Source: Pseudomonadota bacterium (GTDB taxonomy: Bacteria; Pseudomonadota; Alphaproteobacteria; Rhizobiales; Hyphomicrobiaceae). Taken from it: 32,555 bases of DNA. The stretch lies in NCBI GenBank assembly GCA_023423275.1, contig JAFAFW010000029.1:1-32555 (forward strand). Direction: 5' to 3'. The translations under genes and the position numbers were made by a program. Under the pieces are notes generated by a model. That model had not been told where the DNA came from, searched no databases, and saw only the letters and a list, made by a program, of their open reading frames with translations. This document shows positions 23,517 through 31,383 of this stretch, piece by piece. Each line of letters opens with the position of its first letter. Position 1 is the stretch's first letter.

Positions 23517-24767
23517 TCAGCCGCGCGTCAGGTAATCGTACGCCGACAAGAGGTGTGTGCGGACGATGTGCAGGAAGTCCTCGACATCGACGTGCTCGTC
23601 GAACGAGCCCATGCCATGCGGGAACGGGCCGTAGACACAACTCGGGATGTTGCGATAGCGCCAGAGCCGCGCGTCGGTACCGCCGAGACTGACGATCGGT
23701 TGCGGACGGAATCCACGCAGGCGTTCGACATTCTCCTGTACGATCTGGATGATGTCACAGTCGGGATCGACCCAGGAGGGCAGATTGCAATTGACCTCTT
23801 TCATGGTGACGTCCGGATAGTCGGCCAGGATCGTCTCGACCTCCGCAAGGACGCGCTCGCGCGTGACGCCGACCGGCAAACGGATATCGGCCTCGAAAGT
23901 GGCGCTCGAGGGCACCATGTTGACCTTCACGCCGCCTTTCAGTGTCCCGATGTTGAGTGTGACCTTGTCGACGATTGCGCCTGCGCCTGCGCCCATCGCC
24001 TTGTCCATCGTGGCACGGCCCGCTTCGATCGCGCGTCTGACGTTATCGGTCAGCTCAGGCTCGATATCTCCGAGTTTCTCCAGGTCCGCCGCGAGCGCCA
24101 TGGCGATCTTGGTCGCGCTCTTGGTGGCATGCGTGTAGGCGCCGTGCGCGCCGGCAGTCAGAACGGTGAATTCGATCCACAGCGGGCCCTTCTCGCCGAA
24201 GCGGACGCTGAACGGGCTGGACGGTTCTCCGTTCAGCAAGGCGTCGCCGTGCACTTCGGGGTGGTGCTCCATCAGGTAGCGCGCGCCGTATGGTCCGAAG
24301 GTCTCTTCGTCGGAGACCGCCGTCAGCGTCAGGCGGCCCTTCAGGTTGTTCTTGATGCGGTTGAGGTAGGTGTAGGTGAAAATAGAAGCCGTGGTGCCGC
24401 ACTTCATGTCGGCGACGCCACGGCCGTAAATCTTGCCGTCGATCAAGTCTCCACCCCAGGGATCGCGCGTCCACCCGAGCCCGTCGTCAGCGACCGGGAA
24501 CACATCCATGTGTCCGTTGAGCACGAGATGTTTTCCGGGAGCAGCGCCCGCGAAGGTCGCGACGATGTTCGGCATGTCCGGATGCGGATCGATAATGCGG
24601 TGGTCCAGTCCGTTCGCGTTGAGATGACGGATGACGAATTCCGCAGTGCTGCGCGTATCGCCTGGTGGGTTTGGTCCTTTGCAGCGCACGAAGTCACGCA
24701 GGAATTGGATGAGCTGATCGCGATCGCGCTCGACCCAATCGAGCAGATCCTGGCGTTGCGAACTCAC
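23517..24767 (-). CDS. M20 family deacylase/peptidase (ArgE/DapE type)
   Basis: Encodes 416 residues of the two-zinc M20 family, which cleaves amide bonds of N-acyl amino acids or peptides in the cytosol. Zinc ligands are H86 in NGHMDVFP, D120 in GRGVADMK, E155 in DEETFG, E181 in NGEPSS and H392 in DEHVDV. D88 and E154 are the catalytic pair. The dimerisation domain (about 190-300) includes GAHGAYTH. All key residues are present, so it should be active. The start is GTG at 24767, with AGGGGGA seven bases upstream. It lies 30 bases after the second permease gene of a polyamine-type ABC importer and is very likely the last gene of that operon, so its substrate should be what the importer brings in or a product of it. 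Confidence 0.92.
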   Translation of the reverse strand: MSSQRQDLLDWVERDRDQLIQFLRDFVRCKGPNPPGDTRSTAEFVIRHLNANGLDHRIIDPHPDMPNIVATFAGAAPGKHLVLNGHMDVFPVADDGLGWTRDPWGGDLIDGKIYGRGVADMKCGTTASIFTYTYLNRIKNNLKGRLTLTAVSDEETFGPYGARYLMEHHPEVHGDALLNGEPSSPFSVRFGEKGPLWIEFTVLTAGAHGAYTHATKSATKIAMALAADLEKLGDIEPELTDNVRRAIEAGRATMDKAMGAGAGAIVDKVTLNIGTLKGGVKVNMVPSSATFEADIRLPVGVTRERVLAEVETILADYPDVTMKEVNCNLPSWVDPDCDIIQIVQENVERLRGFRPQPIVSLGGTDARLWRYRNIPSCVYGPFPHGMGSFDEHVDVEDFLHIVRTHLLSAYDYLTRG

Positions 24768-24797
24768 GGGCAGTCCCCCTGATGTCTTATTGTGCCG

Positions 24798-25616
24798 TCA
24801 GCCGGATGGATCTCCGCTGCGCTGGGTGAACTGGGAGATGGCCAGCAGCAGAGCGGAAACGAAGAGGAGAAGAGTCGAGATGGCCGCAATCGTCGGATCG
24901 ATCTCGTCACGCAGCGCGTTGAACATCCGCTTGGTCAGGGTCGCGTAATCGCCGCCGGCAATGAACAGCGCGATGACGACTTCGTCGAGCGATGTGATGA
25001 ACGCAAGCAGCGCTGCGGAAATCACCGAGATCTTGATCTGCGGCAGCGTGACGGTGAGGAAGGCCCAAGGCCTGCTGGCGCCGAGACTGCGTGCGACCAA
25101 TTCCTGGTTCATATCGTAGCTGCGCAAGCCTGCCGCGACGGTGATGACGACCAGCGGAATGGCCATGACGGAATGAGCCAGCACAATACCCGCGAGCGTG
25201 TTGTTGAGGCCGAGTTGGGCATAGAACAGGAACACGCCGATCGCGATCAGGATCGCGGGAATGAGCATCGGCAGCATGAACAGGACGAACGCGAGCTGAA
25301 ACAGCCGTGTGGTCACATTGCGCAGGCTGTAGGCCGCCAGCGTCCCGATCGCTGTCGAGACGATCATCGTGAGCGTTGCCGCCAGGAAGGACACATAGGT
25401 GGCCTGCCGCCATTCGATGGAGCCGAAATAGGCATCGTACCAGCGCACGGACCATCCGGGTGGTGGAAACGCCAAAAGGCGCGAGTTGGAGAAGCTGAGC
25501 GGGATAACTAGCAGGCTCGGCGCGATCAGGAAAACGACAACCAGCCCGACCAGCACGTAGAGCCAAAGGCGATTGCGGTGCGTAATCTGCGTGTCGGTGG
25601 CCGGTTGGTTCAGCAT
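24798..25616 (-). CDS. ABC importer permease, PotC-like
   Basis: Encodes 272 residues with six membrane helices, the second permease of a polyamine/opine-type (MOI) importer. The ATPase-docking EAA-like loop is near residues 160-190 (QELVARSLGASRPWAFLTVTLPQI). The first helix (about 16-38) and the loop FPPGWSVRWYDAYFGS are usual for PotC relatives. The start ATG follows immediately on the stop codon of the first permease gene (TAG then ATG, no gap), a sign of translational coupling. No intrinsic terminator is visible before the M20 gene 30 bases downstream, which supports one operon. Confidence 0.92.
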   Translation of the reverse strand: MLNQPATDTQITHRNRLWLYVLVGLVVVFLIAPSLLVIPLSFSNSRLLAFPPPGWSVRWYDAYFGSIEWRQATYVSFLAATLTMIVSTAIGTLAAYSLRNVTTRLFQLAFVLFMLPMLIPAILIAIGVFLFYAQLGLNNTLAGIVLAHSVMAIPLVVITVAAGLRSYDMNQELVARSLGASRPWAFLTVTLPQIKISVISAALLAFITSLDEVVIALFIAGGDYATLTKRMFNALRDEIDPTIAAISTLLLFVSALLLAISQFTQRSGDPSG

Positions 25617-26510
25617 CTATTTCGCTCCTGTGATCCGGTCGAACCCGATCAGCCGTCCGAAGACCCACAGGATGCCAAGCGTCATCACGAGCAGCACGAC
25701 GCCAAGGGCACTGGCCGCGCCCCAGTCCGAATGATAGGCGACGTTGCGCTCGATCTGCATGGACCACATCATGACCCGGCCGCCGCCGAGCAGCGCAGGC
25801 GTTACGTAGAAGCCGAGGCACAGAACGAAGACGATGATCACGCCGGCGGCGAGCCCCGGCAGCGAAAGTGGAACGAAGATCTGCCAGAACGCCTGGATTG
25901 GCGTTGCGCCCAGATTGGCTGCCGCCTTCATGTAGTCACGGCTGATGGCGCGCATGGAGGCGTAGAGCGGCAGGATCATGAACGGCAGCATGATGTGAAC
26001 CATGCCAATGGCCGTTCCGGTGAAATTATGCATCAGCCGCAGCGGCGTATCGATCAGCCCGACGTCCGTGAGCCACGAGTTGACGAGCCCGCGCCGCTGC
26101 AACAGCACCAGCCACGCATAGCAGCGTACCAGGAGTGACGTCCAAAGCGGAAACAGCACGAACAGCAGCAGCAGTGCGGCGAGCCGCGGACGAACCTGGG
26201 CCATCAGGTAGGCCATAGGATAACCAAGCAGCACGCAGACGAACGTTACGAGAAACGACAATTCGAACGTAGTCCGCAGCGTGAGCGTGAAAGCCGGGTG
26301 CAGCAGCCGCAGGTAGTGAGCGAGCGTAAAGCCATCGGCACTCCGGAAGGACAGCCAGAACAGCCACGTGATCGGCAAGATTACGATCACGCCGATAAGC
26401 AGCAGGCCCGGCAGCACCAATGACCCAAGCGCCAGATGCTCATTGCGTGCTTGCGTTCTGTATTGAGCGGCGTTGGTACGGATTGATGGTGTCTCGGAGA
26501 CCGCAGCCAT
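25617..26510 (-). CDS. ABC importer permease, PotB-like
   Basis: Encodes 297 residues with six membrane helices. Helix one is about 30-52 (LGSLVLPGLLLIGVIVILPITWLFWLSF by its hydrophobic run), and the EAA loop is near 188-215 (SRDYMKAAANLGATPIQAFWQIFVPLSLPG by its key A-A-x-L-G-A). It pairs with the PotC-like subunit to form the channel. I chose ATG at 26510 over the TTG codon just before it, since the ATG shares one base with the ATPase stop codon (TGATG), a common coupled junction. The family mostly handles polyamines, opines or other small cationic compounds; this subunit does not decide the substrate. Confidence 0.92.
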   Translation of the reverse strand: MAAVSETPSIRTNAAQYRTQARNEHLALGSLVLPGLLLIGVIVILPITWLFWLSFRSADGFTLAHYLRLLHPAFTLTLRTTFELSFLVTFVCVLLGYPMAYLMAQVRPRLAALLLLFVLFPLWTSLLVRCYAWLVLLQRRGLVNSWLTDVGLIDTPLRLMHNFTGTAIGMVHIMLPFMILPLYASMRAISRDYMKAAANLGATPIQAFWQIFVPLSLPGLAAGVIIVFVLCLGFYVTPALLGGGRVMMWSMQIERNVAYHSDWGAASALGVVLLVMTLGILWVFGRLIGFDRITGAK

Positions 26511-27673
26511 CAATCGCTCTCCGCGGGAACAACGATGGTGTCGGCTGGGGCCAGGCCAAGTACAACCGTTGTGCCTGTTTCGGGCAGGGGGGGCGCGGCG
26601 CTGCTTGCGGGCTGGCGCACCGAGATTTCCGTGCCGTCACTCAACGCGACACAGATCAGCGAGCTTTCGCCCTGGTAGACGATCTCCTTCACCCGGCCTC
26701 GAAACACGTTGAGATGGTCGGCCGCTTCGCCCGCCGCCAGTAGCTTCAGCTTCTCCGGCCGTACCACAAGGATTTGTGCGCCGCGCGAATTGTTCGGTGG
26801 CCCGGGTAGGTGAAGGGCCTGGCCTGCGAACATCGCCGATCCATTGCTGACGGTCACCGGCAGGAACGCCGATTCTCCGATGAACTCCGCGATGAAACGA
26901 CTTTGCGGCTGCTCGTAGATGTCGCGCGGCGTGCCGATCTGGCGGAACCGCCCACGATCGATGATGGCGATACGGTCCGACATCGTCAGCGCTTCGCGCT
27001 GGTCGTGCGTGACGTAAACCGTGGTTATGCCAAGCTGCTGGTGCAGGTGGCGCACTTCGATCTGCATCTGCTCGCGGAGCTTCTTGTCGAGCGCGGACAG
27101 CGGCTCGTCCATGAGCAGAATGCGCGGTTCGAAGATGATGGCGCGCGCAAGAGCAACGCGCTGGCGTTGCCCGCCGGACAGTTGGTCGACCTGCCTGTCG
27201 CCGAGGCCGCCAAGCTGCACGACATCGAGGGCCTTGCGGACGCGCTCATCGATGTCGGCGCGCGAAACCCGCCGCAGCTTCAGGGGGTAGGCGAGATTGC
27301 CGGCCACCGTCATGTGAGGGAACAGCGCATAGTTCTGGAACACCATCCCCAGGTCGCGCTTATGTGGCGGCGCGAGAGACACGTCGGTATCACCGAACAT
27401 GACGGTCCCGGCGTCAGGCCTGATGAAGCCGGCCAGCACCATCAGCAGGGTCGTCTTCCCGGAGCCGGACGGGCCGAGCAGGGTGATGAATTCCCCGCTC
27501 GCGATGTCCAGGCTGACACCGTCGAGCGCGGTGAATCGGCCGTACGTCTTGGTGACGTCGCGGATCGTGATCGGCAGCGAGATCTGTCCCGCATCTCCCT
27601 GCGCCGGATTCGGAATTTGACCCTCCTGGATCGATTGATCATTAGTCAAGATCAGGGACCGCGCAGATGGCAC
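26510..27673 (-). CDS. ABC importer ATPase, PotA-like
   Basis: Encodes about 387 residues. The ATPase domain has Walker A GPSGSGKTT (67-75), Q-loop FQNYALFPHM, signature LSGGQRQR, Walker B ILLMDEPLSALD and switch H in VTHDQREA. A C-terminal TOBE domain (about 290-385) is usual for PotA and can bind regulators. The start is unsure: no ATG is in frame between the binding-protein stop and the ATPase core. GTG at 27673, with GGGGA five bases upstream and 29 bases after the previous gene, is my choice. TTG at 27649 has no ribosome-binding site. An ATT at 27616 lies right behind a perfect AGGAGGG and would give a shorter, more typical N-terminus. Confidence 0.88.
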   Translation of the reverse strand: MPSARSLILTNDQSIQEGQIPNPAQGDAGQISLPITIRDVTKTYGRFTALDGVSLDIASGEFITLLGPSGSGKTTLLMVLAGFIRPDAGTVMFGDTDVSLAPPHKRDLGMVFQNYALFPHMTVAGNLAYPLKLRRVSRADIDERVRKALDVVQLGGLGDRQVDQLSGGQRQRVALARAIIFEPRILLMDEPLSALDKKLREQMQIEVRHLHQQLGITTVYVTHDQREALTMSDRIAIIDRGRFRQIGTPRDIYEQPQSRFIAEFIGESAFLPVTVSNGSAMFAGQALHLPGPPNNSRGAQILVVRPEKLKLLAAGEAADHLNVFRGRVKEIVYQGESSLICVALSDGTEISVRQPASSAAPPLPETGTTVVLGLAPADTIVVPAESD

Positions 27674-27702
27674 ACGCGATCCCCGGGCAGTCGATCCCGC
27701 CT

Positions 27703-28749
27703 CTACTGCTGCAGGAATGCGTCGAAACGCTTGACCATCTCGTCGGTGTTCTGAACCCACCAGTCAACCGATAGGAAGAAGCCTTTCTTCTCGTTTTCGG
27801 GAGAATTCGGAAGCTCGGCCATCTTCTCCTTCGGGATCAGGCCGGTATCGAACGCCTTGGTATTCGCCGGTGCATAGTTGATGTACTGAGGCAACCGCGC
27901 CTGCACATCGGGGCGCATCATGATGGCCAAAGCTTTCATGGCCAGATCCTTGTTGGGTGCACCCTTGGGGATCAGCCAGCAGTCGGACACCAGCATCTGC
28001 TGATCGAATGTTATCGCCAGCTCTGACTTGGCCGGATCGTCTCCCATAGCCGCCTGGATACGTCCATTCCACGCCCCGACCATGTCGACTTCACCATCCT
28101 GCAGCACCTGGGCGGACTGCGCGCCGGACGCCCACCACACGAGAACATGCGGCTTCACCTCGGCAAGCTTCTTGAACGCGCGGTCGACGTCCAACGGGTA
28201 GAGCTTGTCGACCGGTACGCCGTCGGCAATCAGTGCGGCTTCGAGATTGTAGATCGGATGCCGGCGCAACGAGCGCTGTCCGGGAAAGTTCTTGGTGTCC
28301 CAGAACGCAGCCCAGCCCGTGGGGGTCTTCTCGAAGGCTTTCTTGCGCCAGCCGATCGCGACCGAATAAACGATCTGCGAAATCCAGGACTCGGATTTGA
28401 GGTTGGGGGCCACGCCAGAATCGGAAACAATGGCGGGATCGAGTTTTTCCAGCTTACCCTCTTTTTCCAGAAGCGAGCAGGAGTAAGCGCCTTGTGTGGA
28501 AAGGTCCCAGGTGGGGCGGCCTGAAGCCACCTGCGCCCGGACATCGGCGATACCGGACGTCGTCTCTTCCTTGACGGTGATGCCGAGTTCCTTCTCGACG
28601 ACGTTGAACCAGGCCTCGCGCTGGGCTTTCTGGAAGGCACCGCCCCACGAGGAAACGGTAATCGACTGCTGTGCGCTGGCCTGAGGCACACCGATCGCCA
28701 GTCCTGTGCCCAGAAGCGCGACGGCGGCGCCCCATAGTGTGCGTTGCAT
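27703..28749 (-). CDS. ABC importer periplasmic binding protein, PotD-like
   Basis: Encodes 348 residues. A signal peptide (1-26, cleavage after ASA) precedes a type II binding protein of the spermidine/putrescine/opine kind, starting ITVSSWGGAFQKAQREAW. Later marks include YSVAIGWRKKAF, GWAAFWDTKNFPGQRSLRR, the hinge segment EVDMVGAWNGRIQAA and FFLSVDWWVQNTDEM. The SSWGG start is shared with binding proteins for polyamines and related amines, but the acidic residues that hold spermidine cannot be confirmed by eye. It is the first gene of the importer plus M20 operon, with GGGAG upstream of ATG 28749, and is divergent from the M24 gene across a region with two palindromes. Confidence 0.92.
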   Translation of the reverse strand: MQRTLWGAAVALLGTGLAIGVPQASAQQSITVSSWGGAFQKAQREAWFNVVEKELGITVKEETTSGIADVRAQVASGRPTWDLSTQGAYSCSLLEKEGKLEKLDPAIVSDSGVAPNLKSESWISQIVYSVAIGWRKKAFEKTPTGWAAFWDTKNFPGQRSLRRHPIYNLEAALIADGVPVDKLYPLDVDRAFKKLAEVKPHVLVWWASGAQSAQVLQDGEVDMVGAWNGRIQAAMGDDPAKSELAITFDQQMLVSDCWLIPKGAPNKDLAMKALAIMMRPDVQARLPQYINYAPANTKAFDTGLIPKEKMAELPNSPENEKKGFFLSVDWWVQNTDEMVKRFDAFLQQ

Positions 28750-28773
28750 GGTTCGGATCTCCCTTTTTTGTTC

Positions 28774-28791
28774 CTTGGCGATTTTGCCAAG
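28774..28791. promoter_or_regulatory. Palindrome in the leader of the importer operon
   Basis: CTTGGC (28774-28779) and GCCAAG (28786-28791) are perfect inverted repeats separated by 6 bases, about 25 bases upstream of the binding-protein start codon. It could be an operator for a repressor of the importer operon or an RNA hairpin near the ribosome-binding site. No regulator gene is adjacent. Confidence 0.4.
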
Positions 28792-28813
28792 AGTTTCGCA
28801 ACGGCTCCGCTAA

Positions 28814-28827
28814 GTCAAGAAGTTGAC
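28814..28827. promoter_or_regulatory. Palindrome containing both divergent -35-like elements
   Basis: GTCAA (28814-28818), spacer GAAG, TTGAC (28823-28827) is a perfect inverted repeat. The right arm reads TTGACG on the plus strand towards the M24 gene; the left arm reads TTGACT on the minus strand towards the importer. Both match the sigma-70 -35 consensus closely. The -10 elements are weak on both sides. A regulator bound here would control both units. Confidence 0.45.
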
Positions 28828-28888
28828 GAGACCCATGCGTAGGCAGGATGCTTCAATCACGGGCAGGGTAATCAAGGAGAAAACGCAT

Positions 28889-30049
28889 ATGGCTCTCCAT
28901 TTTGACAGATCGGAATTCCAGTCACGTCAGGCGGCGGCGCGTGCTGCGCTGCAACGCAACGGACTCGACGCGATTCTGCTCTTTGCGCAGGAGAGCCACT
29001 ATTACCTGACGGGTTTCGATACGAGCGGCTTCGTCTTTTTCCAGTGCGCAGTGATGACCGCGAACGACGAGATCATCACGTTGCTGACACGGCGGCCCGA
29101 TCTGGAGCAGGCGCGCCGGACATCGACGATTGAAGACATTCGTCTGTGGTACGATGCCGAGGGCGCCGATCCCTCGCGCGAATTGAAGGCCATTCTTGAA
29201 GAAAAAAAGCTCAAGGGCTGCCGGGTCGGCATCGAGCTCAGGTCGTTCGGCCTGACCGCCGACAAGTACGAACTCGTTCGTCGCCAGCTCGATGGCTGGT
29301 GTGAACTCGTCGATGCCTCCAACCTGGTACGGGAGTTGCGGGTGGTCAAGTCGCCGGCGGAAATCGTCTACGTCCGCCGTGCCGCGGAACTTGCCGATCG
29401 CTCGCTGGAAGCGATGATCACCACCTCGAAGCCGGGCGCGTACGAGGGAGATATTGCGGCTGCCGGAGCAGCGGCGATCCTGGCGGGCGGAGGCAATCCA
29501 CCACCGTCGGGTCCGGTGTTGGGTTCAGGCGACAGGGCGCTGCTGGTGCGCAGCTCGACCGGCTGGCGTAATCTCGATCCGACAGACCAGCTCACCATCG
29601 AGCATGCAGGAACCTATCTGCATTACTGCGCGTGTCTGATGCGCACGCTGGCTATTGGAAGGGCCAACGAAGATCAGCGGCGTATGTTCGAGGTCACGCG
29701 CGACGCCCTTGCCGCCATGACGGAGGCTGCAAAGCCCGGCCAACCGATTGGGGAGATCGACGACGCGCATCGCCGCGTCTATGACGCGGCGGGATATGGG
29801 CATGCGAGAATGTCAGCCTGCGGCTATTCCCTCGGCGCCACCTACCGGCCGACGTGGATGGACGTACCGCCGATGCTGTATTCCGGCAATCCGATGCCCG
29901 CGGCTCCGGGCATGGTGCTCTTCCTGCACGCCATCCTGATCGACGCGCCAAAGAACCTTGCGATGTCGCTAGGGCACACGATTGTTGTCACCGAAACTGG
30001 CGCCGACGTGCTGAGCCGCCTGACGCCGGAATATACGGTCTGCGCATAA
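28889..30049 (+). CDS. M24-family hydrolase of the DoeA/creatinase type
   Basis: Encodes 386 residues. The N-terminal creatinase-like domain (about 1-150) and the C-terminal pita-bread domain (about 155-386) are both full length. The five metal ligands of M24 aminopeptidases are not conserved: E238 and C249 or L250 stand where two Asp are expected (IEHAGTYLHYCACLMRT), H347 replaces a Glu and G362-H363 lies at the last Glu site. ACGYSLGATYRPTW and IEHAGTYLHY recall ectoine hydrolase DoeA (from memory), which opens a cyclic amidine. So it probably hydrolyses a C-N bond of a small compound without metals, as creatinase does. ATG at 28889 follows AAGGAGA. It is divergent from the importer plus M20 operon. 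The exact substrate is unknown. Confidence 0.87.
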   Translation: MALHFDRSEFQSRQAAARAALQRNGLDAILLFAQESHYYLTGFDTSGFVFFQCAVMTANDEIITLLTRRPDLEQARRTSTIEDIRLWYDAEGADPSRELKAILEEKKLKGCRVGIELRSFGLTADKYELVRRQLDGWCELVDASNLVRELRVVKSPAEIVYVRRAAELADRSLEAMITTSKPGAYEGDIAAAGAAAILAGGGNPPPSGPVLGSGDRALLVRSSTGWRNLDPTDQLTIEHAGTYLHYCACLMRTLAIGRANEDQRRMFEVTRDALAAMTEAAKPGQPIGEIDDAHRRVYDAAGYGHARMSACGYSLGATYRPTWMDVPPMLYSGNPMPAAPGMVLFLHAILIDAPKNLAMSLGHTIVVTETGADVLSRLTPEYTVCA

Positions 30050-30070
30050 GGGGCTTGCGTGGACTCACCA

Positions 30071-30205
30071 CCGTCATTCCCGCGCAGGCGGGAATCCAGG
30101 TCCAATACCCTCGTGGAAAACGACGGCCGGCCGTAAGACGGAACACAGCCGGTATCGTCTATCTGTGGCAATGTATCTGGATTCCCGCCTACGCGGGAAT
30201 GACGG
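30071..30205. repeat. REP-like inverted pair 3
   Basis: Unit one (30071-30099) is CCGTCATTCCCGCGCAGGCG to ATCCAG; unit two (30177-30205) is CTGGATTCCCGCC to GGGAATGACGG, inverted, 77 bases apart. Both stems are perfect 8-bp palindromes. The pair fills the convergent gap between the M24 gene and the UgpC-like ATPase gene, and may act in transcript termination or message protection for both. Confidence 0.82.
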
Positions 30206-30271
30206 ATCAGATGAGGCCGTCGGAGGGTGCATCGGAGTAATTCGATGCAGGTGACCTGAGTCGGAGAGACC

Positions 30272-31375
30272 TCAAATTACCAGGCCCGTCTTTTCGTCGA
30301 TGAGGTGCATGTTGTTGAGATCAGCGGCGAGACGCATGGCGCCGCCGTCTGTGGCTCCCGCATTTGGATTAACCCGGCCGCACACCTGGGTGCCGTTCAG
30401 TGGGAAATAAACCAGCGTTTCCATGCCCATCGGCTCGGTGACGTCGAGCTTGACCTCAAATGGTACCTTACCTGCCTCCATGTGAGGGCTGACTTCGGTG
30501 AGATGTTCGGGGCGAAGTCCGAGCAACAGGGCGCCGTTGCGCGCATGCTGGCGATAGCGCTGGCTGCGGTTCTCGGGAATCGGCAGAGAGAGGCTGTCGG
30601 TGAGACGGATATCGAGGCCTCCTCCCCCCTTTTCCTCCAGTTTGCATGAGATGAAGTTCATCGATGGAGAGCCGATGAAGCCCGCGACAAAGCGGGTCCT
30701 GGGGTGGTGGTAGAGGTCGTTCGGCGTGCCGACTTGTTCGATCACGCCATGGTTCATTACCACGACACGATCGGCCAGCGTCATCGCTTCCACCTGGTCG
30801 TGCGTGACGTAGATCGTGGTCGTGCGGACCTGCTGATGCACCTTCTTGATTTCGGTGCGCATCTGCACACGCAACTTTGCGTCGAGGTTTGAGAGCGGCT
30901 CGTCGAACAGGAATACCTTCGGATTGCGTACGATCGCGCGACCCATGGCAACGCGCTGGCGCTGGCCGCCGGAGAGCTGCTTCGGCTTGCGTTCGAGCAG
31001 TTCCGAGATATCGAGAATGCGGGCCGCTTCGGCGACGCGCTTGTTGATCTCGTCCTTCGGATAGCGCCGCAAACGAAGCCCGAAGGACATATTCTGCGCG
31101 ACCGACATATGTGGGTAAAGCGCGTAGTTCTGGAACACCATCGCGATGTCGCGATCCTTCGGGGGGACGTCGTTGACCACGTCGCCGTCGATCAGGATGT
31201 CGCCGTCGGAAATATCTTCCAGGCCTGCGATCATGCGCAGCGTCGTCGACTTGCCGCATCCGGACGGGCCGACCAGCACGACGAACTCGTGGTCGGCGAT
31301 GTCGAGGTCGATGCCGCGGACGGCCAGGACCTCATCGTACTTCTTCACGATCTTGCGCAGATTGACTTCCGCCAT
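30272..31375 (-). CDS. Sugar-type ABC importer ATPase, UgpC/MalK family
   Basis: Encodes 367 residues. ATPase motifs: Walker A GPSGCGKST (36-44), Q-loop FQNYALYPHM, signature LSGGQRQR (134-141), Walker B FLFDEP (155-160) and switch H192. The C-terminal regulatory domain (about 240-367) has the GLRPEHL marker and the TEPMGMETLVYF segment of MalK/UgpC proteins. It energises the permease pair encoded upstream on the same strand, 8 bases away. Such ATPases serve carbohydrate or glycerol-phosphate importers and are sometimes shared. The ATG at 31375 is the family's normal start. The operon continues beyond the right edge, so the binding protein is not visible. Confidence 0.94.
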   Translation of the reverse strand: MAEVNLRKIVKKYDEVLAVRGIDLDIADHEFVVLVGPSGCGKSTTLRMIAGLEDISDGDILIDGDVVNDVPPKDRDIAMVFQNYALYPHMSVAQNMSFGLRLRRYPKDEINKRVAEAARILDISELLERKPKQLSGGQRQRVAMGRAIVRNPKVFLFDEPLSNLDAKLRVQMRTEIKKVHQQVRTTTIYVTHDQVEAMTLADRVVVMNHGVIEQVGTPNDLYHHPRTRFVAGFIGSPSMNFISCKLEEKGGGGLDIRLTDSLSLPIPENRSQRYRQHARNGALLLGLRPEHLTEVSPHMEAGKVPFEVKLDVTEPMGMETLVYFPLNGTQVCGRVNPNAGATDGGAMRLAADLNNMHLIDEKTGLVI

Positions 31376-31383
31376 GCGTCCCC

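Noticed and set aside
23553..24782. Open frame of 409 codons on the plus strand opposite the M20 gene
   Set aside because: The minus strand encodes an M20 enzyme with all zinc ligands; the plus frame shows no family features.
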